The notes below the pieces were generated by a model. It was not told where the DNA came from and did no database searches. It worked only from the letters and a program-made list of their open reading frames with translations. From the NCBI GenBank assembly GCA_902633125.1, contig CACPEZ010000005.1, positions 1-58,213 on the forward strand: a DNA stretch of 58,213 nt. Direction: 5' to 3'. Within the stretch, counting starts at the first letter, position 1; every line of letters begins with the position of its first letter. Made by a program: the position numbers and the translations under genes. Positions 44,137 to 53,747 of the stretch are shown here, in pieces. This stretch comes from an uncultured Pelagibacteraceae bacterium. GTDB lineage: Bacteria > Pseudomonadota > Alphaproteobacteria > Pelagibacterales > Pelagibacteraceae.

Positions 44137-44741
44137 TATTCTTTAAACGGGCTTTCAAGAACACAAGCAACTAAGTGAACTCTAGCCTGTTCTCCACCAT
44201 TAAAAAAGTTATGATACTTTGTATTGTTAGTAATCCATACATGTCCATCTGCAGGCAAATGTTTTGCAACATTTTCAATGACCATTGAACAACCTGCATT
44301 AGTTACTATCGGAATATGCAATCTACACTCTGGATCTTTGTGCCAGCTTAGCGTTGATCTTGGCTCTTTTAATAAAAGCCTTACTCTTCCTAGTTTAAAT
44401 TTTTTACTAAGAATTTCATAAACCTCTTTAAAATAAGTTTTCTCGAACTCTGGTAGCAACTGAGTATATTTCGACTCATCAATATCAATATCTCTTGAGA
44501 CCTCTTTACCTGTCTCATCTGCAATAGTCCAATATCTACCTCTGATATTATTCCCTTCTATAGAGTCTTTGTTATTTGGAATTTGATTTAGAGGAATTGC
44601 ACCAAAGTGAGTAACACCTGGCGAATTAAATTTCTTTTTCTCTAAAATTAGATTTAAGTCATTTCGCAATCTATTTATATCAAACTTAATTTCAGGAACT
44701 TTATAAAAGTCTTCGAACGATAGTGATGTCATTTTCCGCAT
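44136..44741 (-). CDS. Aspartyl/asparaginyl beta-hydroxylase-like 2OG oxygenase
   Basis: The 201-residue protein fits the Asp/Asn beta-hydroxylase-type cupin fold. The metal-binding region is LSWHKDPECRLHIPIV (about 125-140), with the usual HxD/RxH pattern, and the distal His is in YHNFFNGGEQARVHLVA (about 175-191), with an Arg for 2-oxoglutarate. Substrate unknown; small free-standing members may hydroxylate free amino acids or proteins. It begins 9 nt after katG, so it is co-transcribed with it. An in-frame ATG at 44732 is an alternative start. Confidence 0.8.
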   Translation of the reverse strand: MRKMTSLSFEDFYKVPEIKFDINRLRNDLNLILEKKKFNSPGVTHFGAIPLNQIPNNKDSIEGNNIRGRYWTIADETGKEVSRDIDIDESKYTQLLPEFEKTYFKEVYEILSKKFKLGRVRLLLKEPRSTLSWHKDPECRLHIPIVTNAGCSMVIENVAKHLPADGHVWITNNTKYHNFFNGGEQARVHLVACVLESPFKE

Positions 44742-44750
44742 TCCTTAATA

Positions 44751-46988
44751 CTAGTTTAATCTTAAATCAAATCTATCTGCATTCATCACTTTGACCCATG
44801 CAGATACAAAGTCTTTAACAAATTTGTCAGATGAGTCTTTGCAGGCATAGACTTCAGCTAATGCTCTTAATTGAGAATTTGAACCAAAAATAAGGTCAAC
44901 TCTTGAACCTTTCCACTTAGTTTTTTTAGACTTTCTATCTTTACCAACAAAATATTGTTCAGATTTGTCAGTTTCTTTCCAAGTGGTACTCATATCAAGA
45001 AGATTTACAAAATAATCTGTTGATAGAGTTCCAGGTTTTTTTGTGAAAACTCCATTTTTAGAACTATCATAGTTTGTATCTAAAACTCTCATTCCTCCTA
45101 CAAGAACTGTCATCTCTGGTGCCGTTAATCCCATTAATTGTGCCTTATCAATTAATTTTTCCTCAGCTGAAACATTAGATTTACCTTTTTTCATGTAGTT
45201 TCTAAAACCATCCGCTTGCGGCTCAAGTAATCCAAATGAATTTACATCTGTTTGGTCTTGTCTTGCATCTCCTCTTCCAGGAGTAAATGGAACCTGAATT
45301 TTATGACCAACTTTTTTTGCTGCCATCTCTATTCCAACATTTCCACCTAATACTATAAGATCCGCCATTGAGACTGATTTTTTATTTGTATCAAATTTTT
45401 TTTTAATTTTTTGTAAAGCTTTAATAACCTTTGATAGTTTTTTAGGGTTATTAACTTTCCAACTTCTTTGAGGCTCAAGCATAATTCTTGCTCCGTTTGC
45501 TCCACCTCTTTTATCAGAACCTCTGTATGTGGAAGCAGATGCCCAGGCAGTAGAAACTAAATCAGACACAGAGATTTTTGATTTTGAAAGCTTTGATTTC
45601 AAATCTCTTATATCTTTTGATTTAAGGTTATATTTTGGTTTATCTATAGGATCTTGCCAAATTAATTGTTCTTTTGGTACTTCGCTACCCAAATAACATG
45701 CTCTTGGTCCCATGTCTCTATGAGTAAGCTTAAACCAAGCTCTTGCAAATGCATCAGCAAATTCATCTGGATTTTGATAAAAATGTTTTGAAATTGGTCC
45801 ATAACTTTTATCCATTCTCAAAGATAAATCAGTTGTTTGCATCATTGGAGGATGCATTTTGCTTTTATCATGAGCATCAGGAACCATTTTAATTCTCTGA
45901 CCATTCTTTTTTGGAGTCCATTGAAATGCTCCAGCAGGTCCTTTTGTCAATTCCCATTCATGGTTAAATAAACAATCAAAGTAACCCATATCCCACTGTG
46001 TTGGTGTTTGTGTCCATGCCCCTTCAATACCACTACTTATTGTGTGTACACCTTTTCCTGATTTGTAATTACTATTCCAACCAGTTGCTTGATCTTGAAT
46101 TCTTGATGCTTCTGGATCAGGTCCTTTATGTGATTCAGGTGCAGCACCATGAGATTTTCCAAAAGTATGACCACCAGCAACTAGTGCAACTGTTTCATAA
46201 TCATTCATTGCCATTCGTCCAAATGTTTCTCTAATATCATGAGCTGCTTTCAATGGGTCTGGATTAAAATCTGGACCTTGTGGATTTACATAAATTAATC
46301 CCATGTGAGAAGCCCCCAATGGTTGTTCAAGATCTCTTTTTCCGCTATATCTCTTAACACCTAACATTTCTTTTTCTGAACCCCAGTAAATATCATCTTC
46401 TGGTTCCCAGATATCAGTTCTTCCCGCTCCAAAACCGAACGTTTTAAATCCCATTGACTCTAATGCTACATTTCCAACTAGTATAAATAAATCTGCCCAA
46501 GAAATTCTTTTTCCATATTTCTGTTTTATTGGCCACAAAAGTAATCTAGCTTTATCTAGATTAACATTATCAGGCCAAGCATTTAACGGTGCAAACCTTT
46601 GATTACCTGTTCCAGCTCCCCCTCTACCATCACCTGTTCTGTATGTACCTGCTGCATGCCATGCTAATCTAATAAATAAAGGACCATAATGACCGTAATC
46701 TGCTGGCCACCAATCTTGTGAGTCTGTCATTAATTTGTTTAAATCTTTTTTGAGTGCTTTGTAATTCAGTTTTTTAAATTCTTTAGAATAATTAAATTTT
46801 TTCTCCATTGGATTTGATAAATTCGAGTGCTGACTTAAAATTTTCAAATTCAAACTATTTGGCCAAAAATCTCTATTTGTTTGTCCTCTACCAGCGCTAA
46901 ATTTTGCTGGTGTACCTGCACCCGTAAAAGGGCACTTACTTAATTCTGCTGATTTAAATGTTTTACTTTTATGAAATTCCGCACTCAT
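44751..46988 (-). CDS. katG: Catalase-peroxidase KatG
   Basis: The 745-residue haem enzyme destroys hydrogen peroxide. The N-terminal catalytic half has [18 protein letters not shown], with distal Trp, His and Arg, and [13 protein letters not shown] with the Tyr of the Met-Tyr-Trp adduct. The proximal His is in [18 protein letters not shown] (near 280). The C-terminal half is the degenerate second domain. The ATG follows a strong AAAGGAG by 10 nt. Two identical 15-bp boxes precede it (47010-47047). It leads an operon with the hydroxylase-like and DUF2061 genes. Confidence 0.96.
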   Translation of the reverse strand: MSAEFHKSKTFKSAELSKCPFTGAGTPAKFSAGRGQTNRDFWPNSLNLKILSQHSNLSNPMEKKFNYSKEFKKLNYKALKKDLNKLMTDSQDWWPADYGHYGPLFIRLAWHAAGTYRTGDGRGGAGTGNQRFAPLNAWPDNVNLDKARLLLWPIKQKYGKRISWADLFILVGNVALESMGFKTFGFGAGRTDIWEPEDDIYWGSEKEMLGVKRYSGKRDLEQPLGASHMGLIYVNPQGPDFNPDPLKAAHDIRETFGRMAMNDYETVALVAGGHTFGKSHGAAPESHKGPDPEASRIQDQATGWNSNYKSGKGVHTISSGIEGAWTQTPTQWDMGYFDCLFNHEWELTKGPAGAFQWTPKKNGQRIKMVPDAHDKSKMHPPMMQTTDLSLRMDKSYGPISKHFYQNPDEFADAFARAWFKLTHRDMGPRACYLGSEVPKEQLIWQDPIDKPKYNLKSKDIRDLKSKLSKSKISVSDLVSTAWASASTYRGSDKRGGANGARIMLEPQRSWKVNNPKKLSKVIKALQKIKKKFDTNKKSVSMADLIVLGGNVGIEMAAKKVGHKIQVPFTPGRGDARQDQTDVNSFGLLEPQADGFRNYMKKGKSNVSAEEKLIDKAQLMGLTAPEMTVLVGGMRVLDTNYDSSKNGVFTKKPGTLSTDYFVNLLDMSTTWKETDKSEQYFVGKDRKSKKTKWKGSRVDLIFGSNSQLRALAEVYACKDSSDKFVKDFVSAWVKVMNADRFDLRLN

Positions 46989-47009
46989 TATTATATATCT
47001 CCTTTAATA

Positions 47010-47024
47010 TTATAATTATTCTAA
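47010..47024 (-). promoter_or_regulatory. Irr/PerR-like box 1 upstream of katG
   Basis: The plus strand reads TTATAATTATTCTAA, 22 bp before the katG ATG. It matches the PerR consensus TTATAAT-N-ATTATAA at 13 of 14 fixed positions, and read on the minus strand it is TTAGAA-TAA-TTATAA, close to the Irr element. An identical copy lies 23 bp upstream. Since irr is the next gene, Irr is the likely binder. Confidence 0.6.
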
Positions 47025-47032
47025 TTCGTTGT

Positions 47033-47047
47033 TTATAATTATTCTAA
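47033..47047 (-). promoter_or_regulatory. Irr/PerR-like box 2 upstream of katG
   Basis: This is an identical second copy of TTATAATTATTCTAA, starting 23 bp after the start of the first copy. A two-site arrangement at about two helical turns would let two dimers bind the same face of the promoter. The interval 46989-47093 holds only these boxes and presumably the katG promoter. Confidence 0.6.
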
Positions 47048-47093
47048 AGAAGATTGTCAATAAGTCAGAATATTTATGATTTAATTTTGAATC

Positions 47094-47504
47094 TTAGTCT
47101 TCTAATTTTACTAAAACTTCAACTGATTTAATTTTTTTTCCAGGTATGGATTTTTGTATCTCTATCGGTCCCACATCCTCATTTTTAAGATCAATAAGCT
47201 TTTCTTCTTTAACATCAAAGAAATGGTGGTGATCTGTGACATTTGTATCAAAGTAGGTTTGATTAGAATTTATTGGAATTTCTTTTAGATATCCTTTTCT
47301 ATGAAATGCATGAACTGTATTGTAAACAGTTGCTAAAGAAACTTTCTCTCCAGTTTTATCTTTTATCAAATTGAATAAGTCGTTTATTGTGAAATGGAAA
47401 GTTTTATCTCTATTAAATAAAACCTCGCATATATTTATTCTTTGTTTAGTTGGTCTTAAGCTCGAGTTTCTTAGTTTTTCAATAAATTCTTGTTTACTAG
47501 TCAT
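47094..47504 (-). CDS. irr: Fur-superfamily regulator of the Irr type
   Basis: The 136-residue protein (from ATG 47504; a TTG 6 nt upstream is less likely) has the Fur winged helix, with LRPTKQRINICEVLF (about 13-27) and VSLATVYNTVHAFHRKGYL (about 53-71). The metal or haem region reads TYFDTNVTDHHHFFD, the Irr-type run of three His that differs from Fur and PerR. Irr senses iron through haem in alphaproteobacteria. It is divergent from fabA, an order seen in other alphaproteobacteria. An Irr-type box lies 7 nt before its ATG, suggesting autoregulation. Confidence 0.85.
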   Translation of the reverse strand: MTSKQEFIEKLRNSSLRPTKQRINICEVLFNRDKTFHFTINDLFNLIKDKTGEKVSLATVYNTVHAFHRKGYLKEIPINSNQTYFDTNVTDHHHFFDVKEEKLIDLKNEDVGPIEIQKSIPGKKIKSVEVLVKLED

Positions 47505-47510
47505 TAGCAA

Positions 47511-47527
47511 TTTAAAACTATTCTAAA
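47511..47527 (-). promoter_or_regulatory. Irr-type element (ICE-like) at the irr start
   Basis: On the minus strand TTTAGAATAGTTTTAAA matches the iron control element TTTAGAA-N3-TTCTAAA with one mismatch. It ends 7 nt before the irr ATG, so a bound dimer would block the promoter or the ribosome site. A TTATAAT half-site at 47539-47545 lies further upstream, toward fabA. Confidence 0.6.
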
Positions 47528-47577
47528 CTATTTGTATATTATAATGTACCTAAATCAAGTAATAAGATTACAAAATT

Positions 47578-48078
47578 ATGAAAAAAAGTTCCTTTAATTA
47601 CAATGAACTAATTGATTGCGCTAATGGTAAGTTATTTGGTCCAGGTAATGCAAAATTACCTTCTCCACCAATGCTTATGTTTGATAGAATTACAGAAATA
47701 ACTGAAAGTGAGGGTTTTTATAAAAAAGGATCTATGAAAGCCGAACTTGATATTAAGGATAATTTGTGGTTCTTTGATTGTCATTTTAGAGAAGATCCAG
47801 TTATGCCAGGTTGTCTTGGTTTAGATGCAATGTGGCAGCTGGTTGGCTTTTTTCTTGGTTGGCTTGGAAAACCAGGAAGAGGTAGAGCATTGGGTGTAAG
47901 CACTGTAAAATTTACTGGTGAAGTTCTTAAAAATGTCAAAATGGCAACATACGAGATTGATATGAAAAGAATTCTTGTTAAAGGAGAAACAACTGTGGGA
48001 CTTGCAAATGGAATATTGCTCGCTGATGGAAAAAAGATTTATAGTGCAGAAAATCTTAAGGTAGGATTATTTAAATAA
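47578..48078 (+). CDS. fabA: FabA, 3-hydroxydecanoyl-ACP dehydratase/isomerase
   Basis: The 166-residue hotdog enzyme dehydrates 3-hydroxyacyl-ACP and isomerises the C10 intermediate to start unsaturated fatty acids. The catalytic His is in [18 protein letters not shown] (near 67), with the catalytic Asp in [10 protein letters not shown]. It begins a tight fabA-fabB-fabI run; its TAA shares a base with the fabB ATG. Confidence 0.95.
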   Translation: MKKSSFNYNELIDCANGKLFGPGNAKLPSPPMLMFDRITEITESEGFYKKGSMKAELDIKDNLWFFDCHFREDPVMPGCLGLDAMWQLVGFFLGWLGKPGRGRALGVSTVKFTGEVLKNVKMATYEIDMKRILVKGETTVGLANGILLADGKKIYSAENLKVGLFK

Positions 48079-49289
48079 TGAAAAGAGTAGTTGTAACAGG
48101 ACTTGGTGTAGTTTCATGTTTGGGAAATAACCAAGATGAAGTTTATCAATCGTTAGTTAATACAAAATCGGGAATAACATTTTCTGAGGAATACAAAGAG
48201 CATAATTTAAAAAGCCATGTTCATGGTAAACCAAATATCAAATTGGAAGATTATATAGATAGAAAAGTTATTAGGTTTATGGGTGCTGGATCAGCATATA
48301 ATTATGTTGCAATGAGTGAAGCAGTTAAAGACTCTGGATTAGAAGAAAATGAGGTTAGTAATATTTCAACAGGTATGGTCATGGGATCTGGAGGACCATC
48401 AATTGAAAATGTGATTTTAGCATCAGATAAAACTAGAGAAAAAAATCCAAAAAAAATGGGTCCATTTATAGTTCCAAGAACTATGGCAAGTACTGCCTCT
48501 GCCACTCTAGCGGTTCCATTTAAAATCAAAGGCACTAATTACACAATAAGTTCTGCATGCGCAACGAGTGGTCATTGTATTGGTAACGCAATGGAACTTA
48601 TTCAATTAGGAAAACAAAATATTATTTTTGCAGGTGGAAGTGATGAGGTTCACTTTGCAATGACTGCAATGTTTGATGCAATGACTGCACTATCCTCGAA
48701 ATATAACGATACCCCTGAAAAAGCCTCAAGACCGTATGATAAAACAAGAGATGGTTTTGTGATTGCTGGAGGAGGTGGAGTTCTTGTTTTAGAAGAATAC
48801 GAACATGCCAAAGCAAGAGGTGCTAAAATATACGCAGAATTAACTGGATATGGAGCAACCTCAGATGGCTATGATATGGTTGCACCATCTGGTGAAGGAG
48901 CGGTGAGATGTATGAAAATGGCTCTAGCAACTTCAAAAAACAAAATTGACTATATTAATACTCACGGGACATCAACACCTGTAGGAGATATTACAGAATT
49001 AAAAGCAGTTGGAGAGGCTTTCCCAGACTATAAACCTAAGATAAGTTCTACAAAATCTTTGTCAGGTCATTCATTAGGTGCAACTTCAGTTCACGAAGCA
49101 ATTTATAGTTTGATAATGATGAAAAATAATTTTATTTCAGCGTCAGCAAATATTTCAGAAATGGATGATGATGCTAAGAACTATCCAATTGTTACACAAG
49201 TTGAAAAAGACGTAAATCTAAATGCAATTATGTCTAACAGCTTTGGTTTTGGTGGAACTAATGCAACATTAGTGTTTGAGAAAGTTTAG
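48078..49289 (+). CDS. fabB: FabB, beta-ketoacyl-ACP synthase I
   Basis: The 403-residue condensing enzyme elongates saturated and unsaturated acyl-ACP. The nucleophile Cys is in [11 protein letters not shown] (near 160). The two catalytic His lie in [11 protein letters not shown] (near 295) and [14 protein letters not shown] (near 335). The C-terminal [14 protein letters not shown] is typical. It is coupled to fabA by one shared base, and fabI starts 4 nt after its stop. Confidence 0.96.
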   Translation: MKRVVVTGLGVVSCLGNNQDEVYQSLVNTKSGITFSEEYKEHNLKSHVHGKPNIKLEDYIDRKVIRFMGAGSAYNYVAMSEAVKDSGLEENEVSNISTGMVMGSGGPSIENVILASDKTREKNPKKMGPFIVPRTMASTASATLAVPFKIKGTNYTISSACATSGHCIGNAMELIQLGKQNIIFAGGSDEVHFAMTAMFDAMTALSSKYNDTPEKASRPYDKTRDGFVIAGGGGVLVLEEYEHAKARGAKIYAELTGYGATSDGYDMVAPSGEGAVRCMKMALATSKNKIDYINTHGTSTPVGDITELKAVGEAFPDYKPKISSTKSLSGHSLGATSVHEAIYSLIMMKNNFISASANISEMDDDAKNYPIVTQVEKDVNLNAIMSNSFGFGGTNATLVFEKV

Positions 49290-49293
49290 ATCT

Positions 49294-50079
49294 ATGAGTT
49301 TAATGAAGGGAAAAAAAGGTCTTATCATGGGGGTTGCCAATGAAAGATCAATTGCATGGGGTATATCACAAAAACTTGCAGAAGCTGGAGCAGAGTTAGC
49401 TTTTACATATTTGGGTGATGATTTAAAAAAAAGAGTTGTTCCACTTGCAGAAAAACTAAATTCAAATGTAACATTTAGTTGTGATGTTGAAAAAAAAGAA
49501 GAGGTTGTAAAACTTTTTGAAGATGTAAAAAGTAAATGGGGAGAAATCGATTTTGTAGTGCATGCAATTGCATTTTCAGATAAGTCCGAGTTATCAGGAG
49601 AATATCTAAATACTACTCGTGAAAACTTTTTAAGAAGTATGTTAATATCTTGTTTTTCATTTACTGAGGTTGCTAGAGAAGCATCTAAAATAATGAAGCA
49701 AAGTAGTAGTATGATTACTTTGAGTTATGAAGCAAATAAAGCCATACCTAATTATAATGTGATGGGAGTATGTAAAGCTGCACTAGAATCTAGTGTGAAA
49801 TACTTAGCAAGAGATCTTGGATCAAAAGGAATTAGAGTAAATGCAATAAGTGCGGGACCAATTAAAACTCTAGCAGCTTCTGCTATTGGGGATGCTAAAT
49901 TTCTTTACAAGTGGAATGCCGATCATTCATTTTTGAAAAGAAATGTTGATAATCTTGATGTTGGAAATTCAGCATTATATCTTTTAAGTGATATGGCTGG
50001 TGGTGTTACTGGTGAAATTCATTATGTTGATGCTGGTTACAACAAAGTTGGAATGCCAGATCCTAAGAACATTACCTGA
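49294..50079 (+). CDS. fabI: FabI, enoyl-ACP reductase (NADH)
   Basis: Starting at ATG 49294 gives 261 residues; a TTG at 49276 inside fabB is unlikely. The short-chain dehydrogenase fold has the FabI cofactor motif GLIMGVANERSIAWGI and the catalytic Tyr and Lys in NYNVMGVCK (Y-x6-K, near 155-162). RVNAISAGPIKTLAAS follows, as in FabI. The enzyme reduces the double bond at the end of each elongation cycle. It is the third gene of the fab operon. Confidence 0.95.
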   Translation: MSLMKGKKGLIMGVANERSIAWGISQKLAEAGAELAFTYLGDDLKKRVVPLAEKLNSNVTFSCDVEKKEEVVKLFEDVKSKWGEIDFVVHAIAFSDKSELSGEYLNTTRENFLRSMLISCFSFTEVAREASKIMKQSSSMITLSYEANKAIPNYNVMGVCKAALESSVKYLARDLGSKGIRVNAISAGPIKTLAASAIGDAKFLYKWNADHSFLKRNVDNLDVGNSALYLLSDMAGGVTGEIHYVDAGYNKVGMPDPKNIT

Positions 50080-50103
50080 AATTTAGTTAAATTTAGTTAA
50101 ATT

Positions 50104-50493
50104 ATGATGCAACAAATTAGTCTTTATCTAACGAGTATAATATTGGGAATTATGCTCTTCTTTTCTTTTGTTGTAGCACCCGTTACTTTCACTGCATTAA
50201 ATGAGGAAAATGCTAGAAAATTCATAAGAAAAATATTTCCTTATTACTACAATGTTAATTTAGCTATTAGTATTTTAGTTTTAATTTGCTTTATAATTCT
50301 AAAAATTTTTTCCTTAGATTTTTATTTAATTTTAAGTATTGCGGTATTATTTGCTGTATCAAACTTTGTACTTATGCCGCTGATAAATAAGTTTAGAGAT
50401 GAAAAGCAGGATAAAAAATTTAAACAATCACACTTTGTTTCTGTGGTGATAAATTTTGTTCAAATAATTTTGTTGGTAATTGTTTTAATTTAA
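50104..50493 (+). CDS. DUF4149-like four-helix membrane protein
   Basis: The 129-residue protein has four hydrophobic segments and a VVAPVTFTALNEENARKFIRK segment (residues about 23-43; F/L-x-A-L-x-x-x-x-A), typical of the DUF4149/TMEM205-like family. The function is unknown. It starts 24 nt after fabI and interlocks stops with the small minus-strand gene (TTAA, 50490-50493). Confidence 0.7.
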   Translation: MMQQISLYLTSIILGIMLFFSFVVAPVTFTALNEENARKFIRKIFPYYYNVNLAISILVLICFIILKIFSLDFYLILSIAVLFAVSNFVLMPLINKFRDEKQDKKFKQSHFVSVVINFVQIILLVIVLI

Positions 50494-50643
50494 AAAGAAT
50501 TAGTAATACCTAAGCCAACGGCAATAAAAATACCTAACCAAATTAAACCTTTAATAAAAAAAAAATGCAAAACTACCAAGTAATAAATATCTTCCATATT
50601 TATTTTTCTGTAGTTCTAACTTAAAGTTTTTTAAAAGCTTCAT
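50490..50643 (-). pseudogene. Small membrane-protein gene with a frameshift at a 10-T run (or slippage site)
   Basis: ATG 50643 opens MKLLKNFKLELQKNKYGRYL, then a hydrophobic stretch that stops after 31 residues just past a run of ten T on the minus strand (A-run 50556-50565). Removing one T joins it to KGLIWLGIFIAVGLGITNSF and a TAA at 50490-50492. That gives a coherent 50-residue protein: a basic amphipathic N-terminus followed by one or two membrane helices. Its restored stop interlocks with the DUF4149 gene, as other convergent pairs do here. It lies 28 nt after the rhodanese gene. It could be a pseudogene, an assembly error or polymerase slippage. Confidence 0.55.
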
Positions 50644-50671
50644 TCTATTATAATTTATTACAATTATTTTT

Positions 50672-51034
50672 TTACTTGATCTTTTCCCACTCTTTCATGC
50701 CACCAGTGATATTTTTGACATTTTTAACGCCCATATCTTTCATAGTTTTGGTTGCTAATGTTCCTTGTCCACCAACACCACAAAAAACTACAAATTCTTT
50801 ATCAGGATTATTTTTAAACATATCATTTTCAAGAGGACTGCCTTCTGCTAAATAAAATTCTAGTAAACCTCTATCTAAGTGAATTGCATTACCAATCGTG
50901 CCTTTTGAAAAGCTCTCTTTATCCCTAACATCGATAAATTGAACATTTTTGTCATTTAGCTTTTTTTTTGCATCACTAGCACTGATATTTTCAATTTCAT
51001 TGCTTACGCTCATCAAATCATCAAATTTTTTCAT
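50672..51034 (-). CDS. Single-domain rhodanese-like protein
   Basis: The 120-residue protein has the rhodanese fold, with VQFIDVRDKESFSKGTI (about 31-47) and active-site Cys in VVFCGVGGQG (near 83). The six-residue loop after the Cys is the size of sulfurtransferases rather than Cdc25-like phosphatases. The physiological sulfur donor is unknown. It is 15 nt after pnp on the same strand. Confidence 0.9.
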   Translation of the reverse strand: MKKFDDLMSVSNEIENISASDAKKKLNDKNVQFIDVRDKESFSKGTIGNAIHLDRGLLEFYLAEGSPLENDMFKNNPDKEFVVFCGVGGQGTLATKTMKDMGVKNVKNITGGMKEWEKIK

Positions 51035-51049
51035 ATTTCTCCTATAAAT

Positions 51050-53122
51050 TTATATTGCAGCTTGTTTAATTGATAACTTAACTTTTCCTCTATCAAAGCC
51101 TATTACTTTAACTTTAACTTCATCACCTTCTTTTACGACATCAGTTACCTTACCAACTCTTTTATCAGCAAGCTCTGATATGTGAACGAGACCATCTTGT
51201 TTTCCTAGAAAGTTAACAAATGCACCAAACTCCATAATTTTCATTACTTTTCCATTATAAATTTTATTGAGTTCAGCTTTAGCAGTTAAGTCTTTAATCA
51301 TTTGCATAGCTTTGTTTCTTGATTCCTCATCTGAAGCGGCTACTGTGACTTCACCTTCGTCATTGATGTCAACTTTGGCGCCAGATACCTCAACTATTTC
51401 TCTTATAGTTGCTCCACCTTTTCCAATTACTGTAGCAATATCTTTCTTATCTACAGTAATTTTCTCCATCTTAGGAGTATGTTTTCCAACATCTTCCCTT
51501 GATTTAGATAAAGCTTTATTCATTTCACCTAGAATGTGAATTCGTCCATCTTTTGCTTGTTTTAAGGCTTGCTCCATAATTTCAAATGTTATTCCTGTAA
51601 TTTTAATGTCCATTTGAAGAGATGTTATTCCGTCTTTAGTTCCAGCAACTTTAAAATCCATATCTCCTAAGTGATCTTCATCTCCAAGAATATCTGAAAG
51701 CACACTAAAATCATCTCCTTCTTTAATTAACCCCATTGCAATACCAGCAACTGGTTCTTTAATTGGTACACCTGCATCCATCAATGCTAAAGATGAGCCA
51801 CAAACAGTCGCCATAGAAGAAGAACCGTTTGACTCGGTTATCTCTGATACAATTCTAAATGTATATGGAAAACTTTCCTTTGAAGGCAAAGAAGAATTTA
51901 TTGCTCTCCAAGCTAATTTTCCATGACCTATTTCTCTTCTCCCAGTACCTATTCTACCCGTTTCTCCAACAGAGAAAGGTGGAAAATTATAATGCAGCAT
52001 AAACCTTTCTTTTTGTAACCCTTCAAGACTTTCTATTTTTTGCTCATCATCAGATGTACCGAGTGTAGTAGTAACTATTGCTTGTGTTTCTCCTCGAGTA
52101 AACAAAGCAGAGCCATGTACTCTTGGAAGAATTCCAACTTCACACATAATTGGTCTAACATCCGCAAGACCTCTTCCGTCAATTCTATTTTTATTTTTTA
52201 GAATATCTGTTCTAACAATTCTTTTTTCTAAATTTTTTAGTTCAGAATTTACGTCAAGATCTGTGTAATTTTCATCATCTTCATATAACTTTTTTGCTTT
52301 ATCAGTAATTTCAGATATTAAATTCGATCTTTCTTGTTTATCTTTTATTGAAAATGCTTTTTTAAGTTCCTCAGTAAACTCTCCTTCCAATTTATTTTTT
52401 ATTTCTGAAAGATCTTTTTTCTCAACTACCCAGTCAGGTTTTTTACATTCTTTAGCTAATTCCTCTATCATTTCAATTATAGGAACAAACCCTTCGTGAC
52501 CAAATTTAACAGCATTTAACATTTCCTCTTCGGTTAAACCACTTGCTTCAGATTCTACCATTAAAACTGCATCTTTTGTTCCTGCTACTACAAGATCAAG
52601 TTTTGAATCTTTAAGTTCTGCTTTAGTAGGGTTAAGAACGTATTCTCCTTTAATAAAGCCGACTCTAGACGCACCTATAGGACCAAGAAATGGCATTCCA
52701 GAAATTGCTAAAGCTGCTGATGAAGCAATTATTGATAAAATATCAGCTTCGTTTTCTTTGTCATAAGATATCACAGTTGGCAGTACTTGAACTTCATTTT
52801 TAAATTCATCCGGAAAAAGTGGTCTGATAGGTCTATCAATTAATCTTGAGATTAATGTTTCACTATCTGTAGGTCTTGCTTCTCTTTTAAAATATCCACC
52901 TGGAATTTTACCAGCTGCGTAATATTTTTCTTGATAATTTACTGACAAAGGAAAGTAATCCATATCTGGATTAACTTTTTTAGCTCCAACTGCTGTTGCT
53001 AACACAACTGTTTCACCGCATTGAGCTATAATTGCTCCATCTGCTTGTCTTGCAATTTTACCTGTTTCTAAACTTAACTTTTTTCCTGCTACTTCTATTT
53101 CTTTCTTTACAACTTTAAACAT
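51050..53122 (-). CDS. pnp: Polynucleotide phosphorylase
   Basis: The 690-residue 3'-5' exoribonuclease degrades RNA with phosphate. Two RNase PH-like domains are visible, the first opening near [14 protein letters not shown] and the second near [15 protein letters not shown], with an [19 protein letters not shown] catalytic stretch and an [16 protein letters not shown]sp cluster. A KH domain ([12 protein letters not shown], near 565) and an S1 domain ([20 protein letters not shown], near 625) complete it. It follows rpsO with no gap. Confidence 0.96.
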   Translation of the reverse strand: MFKVVKKEIEVAGKKLSLETGKIARQADGAIIAQCGETVVLATAVGAKKVNPDMDYFPLSVNYQEKYYAAGKIPGGYFKREARPTDSETLISRLIDRPIRPLFPDEFKNEVQVLPTVISYDKENEADILSIIASSAALAISGMPFLGPIGASRVGFIKGEYVLNPTKAELKDSKLDLVVAGTKDAVLMVESEASGLTEEEMLNAVKFGHEGFVPIIEMIEELAKECKKPDWVVEKKDLSEIKNKLEGEFTEELKKAFSIKDKQERSNLISEITDKAKKLYEDDENYTDLDVNSELKNLEKRIVRTDILKNKNRIDGRGLADVRPIMCEVGILPRVHGSALFTRGETQAIVTTTLGTSDDEQKIESLEGLQKERFMLHYNFPPFSVGETGRIGTGRREIGHGKLAWRAINSSLPSKESFPYTFRIVSEITESNGSSSMATVCGSSLALMDAGVPIKEPVAGIAMGLIKEGDDFSVLSDILGDEDHLGDMDFKVAGTKDGITSLQMDIKITGITFEIMEQALKQAKDGRIHILGEMNKALSKSREDVGKHTPKMEKITVDKKDIATVIGKGGATIREIVEVSGAKVDINDEGEVTVAASDEESRNKAMQMIKDLTAKAELNKIYNGKVMKIMEFGAFVNFLGKQDGLVHISELADKRVGKVTDVVKEGDEVKVKVIGFDRGKVKLSIKQAAI

Positions 53123-53371
53123 TTACTTCCTTAAATTTAATTTTGATATTACTTCTTTATAAGACTCCATTTTATTTTTTTTTAAGTAGTCTAATAATTT
53201 TTTTCTCCTATTTACTGCTCTTAAAAGTCCAACAGATGAGTGTTTATCTTTTTTGAACTGTTTAATATGTTTAGACAAGTTCTCAATTTTATCTGTTAAT
53301 TGTGCAACTTGAACTTCCGAAGAACCTGTATCCTTTTCATGGATTGCTAGTTCTTTTGCTTTCTTTGACAT
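53123..53371 (-). CDS. rpsO: 30S ribosomal protein S15
   Basis: The 82-residue protein binds 16S rRNA. The typical DTGSSEVQVAQLTDKIENLS and KHSSVGLLRAVNRRKKLLDYL segments are intact. The usual length is about 89; the N-terminus is shorter here. In many bacteria rpsO and pnp are paired, as here, and S15 represses its own translation. rbfA ends 10 nt upstream. Confidence 0.95.
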   Translation of the reverse strand: MSKKAKELAIHEKDTGSSEVQVAQLTDKIENLSKHIKQFKKDKHSSVGLLRAVNRRKKLLDYLKKNKMESYKEVISKLNLRK

Positions 53372-53381
53372 TTTCTTTTCC

Positions 53382-53747
53382 TTATTTATTTGTTTGTTTT
53401 ATTAAATTTTCAATTTTTTCCGCATAATCAAAAGAGACATCTTTTACAAAAAATAGTTTTGGTAAAAATTTCATTACTATCTTTTTTGATAATACTTTTC
53501 TTATTACAAATGAAAATTCTTTTAATTTAGCAACGACTTCTTCAGCGTCTTTTCCACCTAAAGGCATTACAAAAATTTTTGCTGTTTTTAAATCTGGAGA
53601 CATTCTTACTTCTGTTACTGTTATTTCTTTTGTAGATAAATTCGGCAGTTTTGCCTCATCTCTAATAAATAACATCCCCAAAGCTTGTTTAATCATCTCA
53701 CCAACTCTTAATTGTCTTTGGCTAACTGGTTTTCCTAAATTTGTCAT
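53382..53747 (-). CDS. rbfA: Ribosome-binding factor A
   Basis: The 121-residue KH-like protein aids 16S rRNA maturation and cold growth. It opens with SQRQLRVGEMIKQALGMLF and has the conserved ITVTEVRMSPDLKTAKIFV segment (about 42-60) and the LKFLPKLFFVKDVS-type end. Its start shares one base with the infB stop. truB, which often follows rbfA, is absent from this cluster. Confidence 0.94.
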   Translation of the reverse strand: MTNLGKPVSQRQLRVGEMIKQALGMLFIRDEAKLPNLSTKEITVTEVRMSPDLKTAKIFVMPLGGKDAEEVVAKLKEFSFVIRKVLSKKIVMKFLPKLFFVKDVSFDYAEKIENLIKQTNK

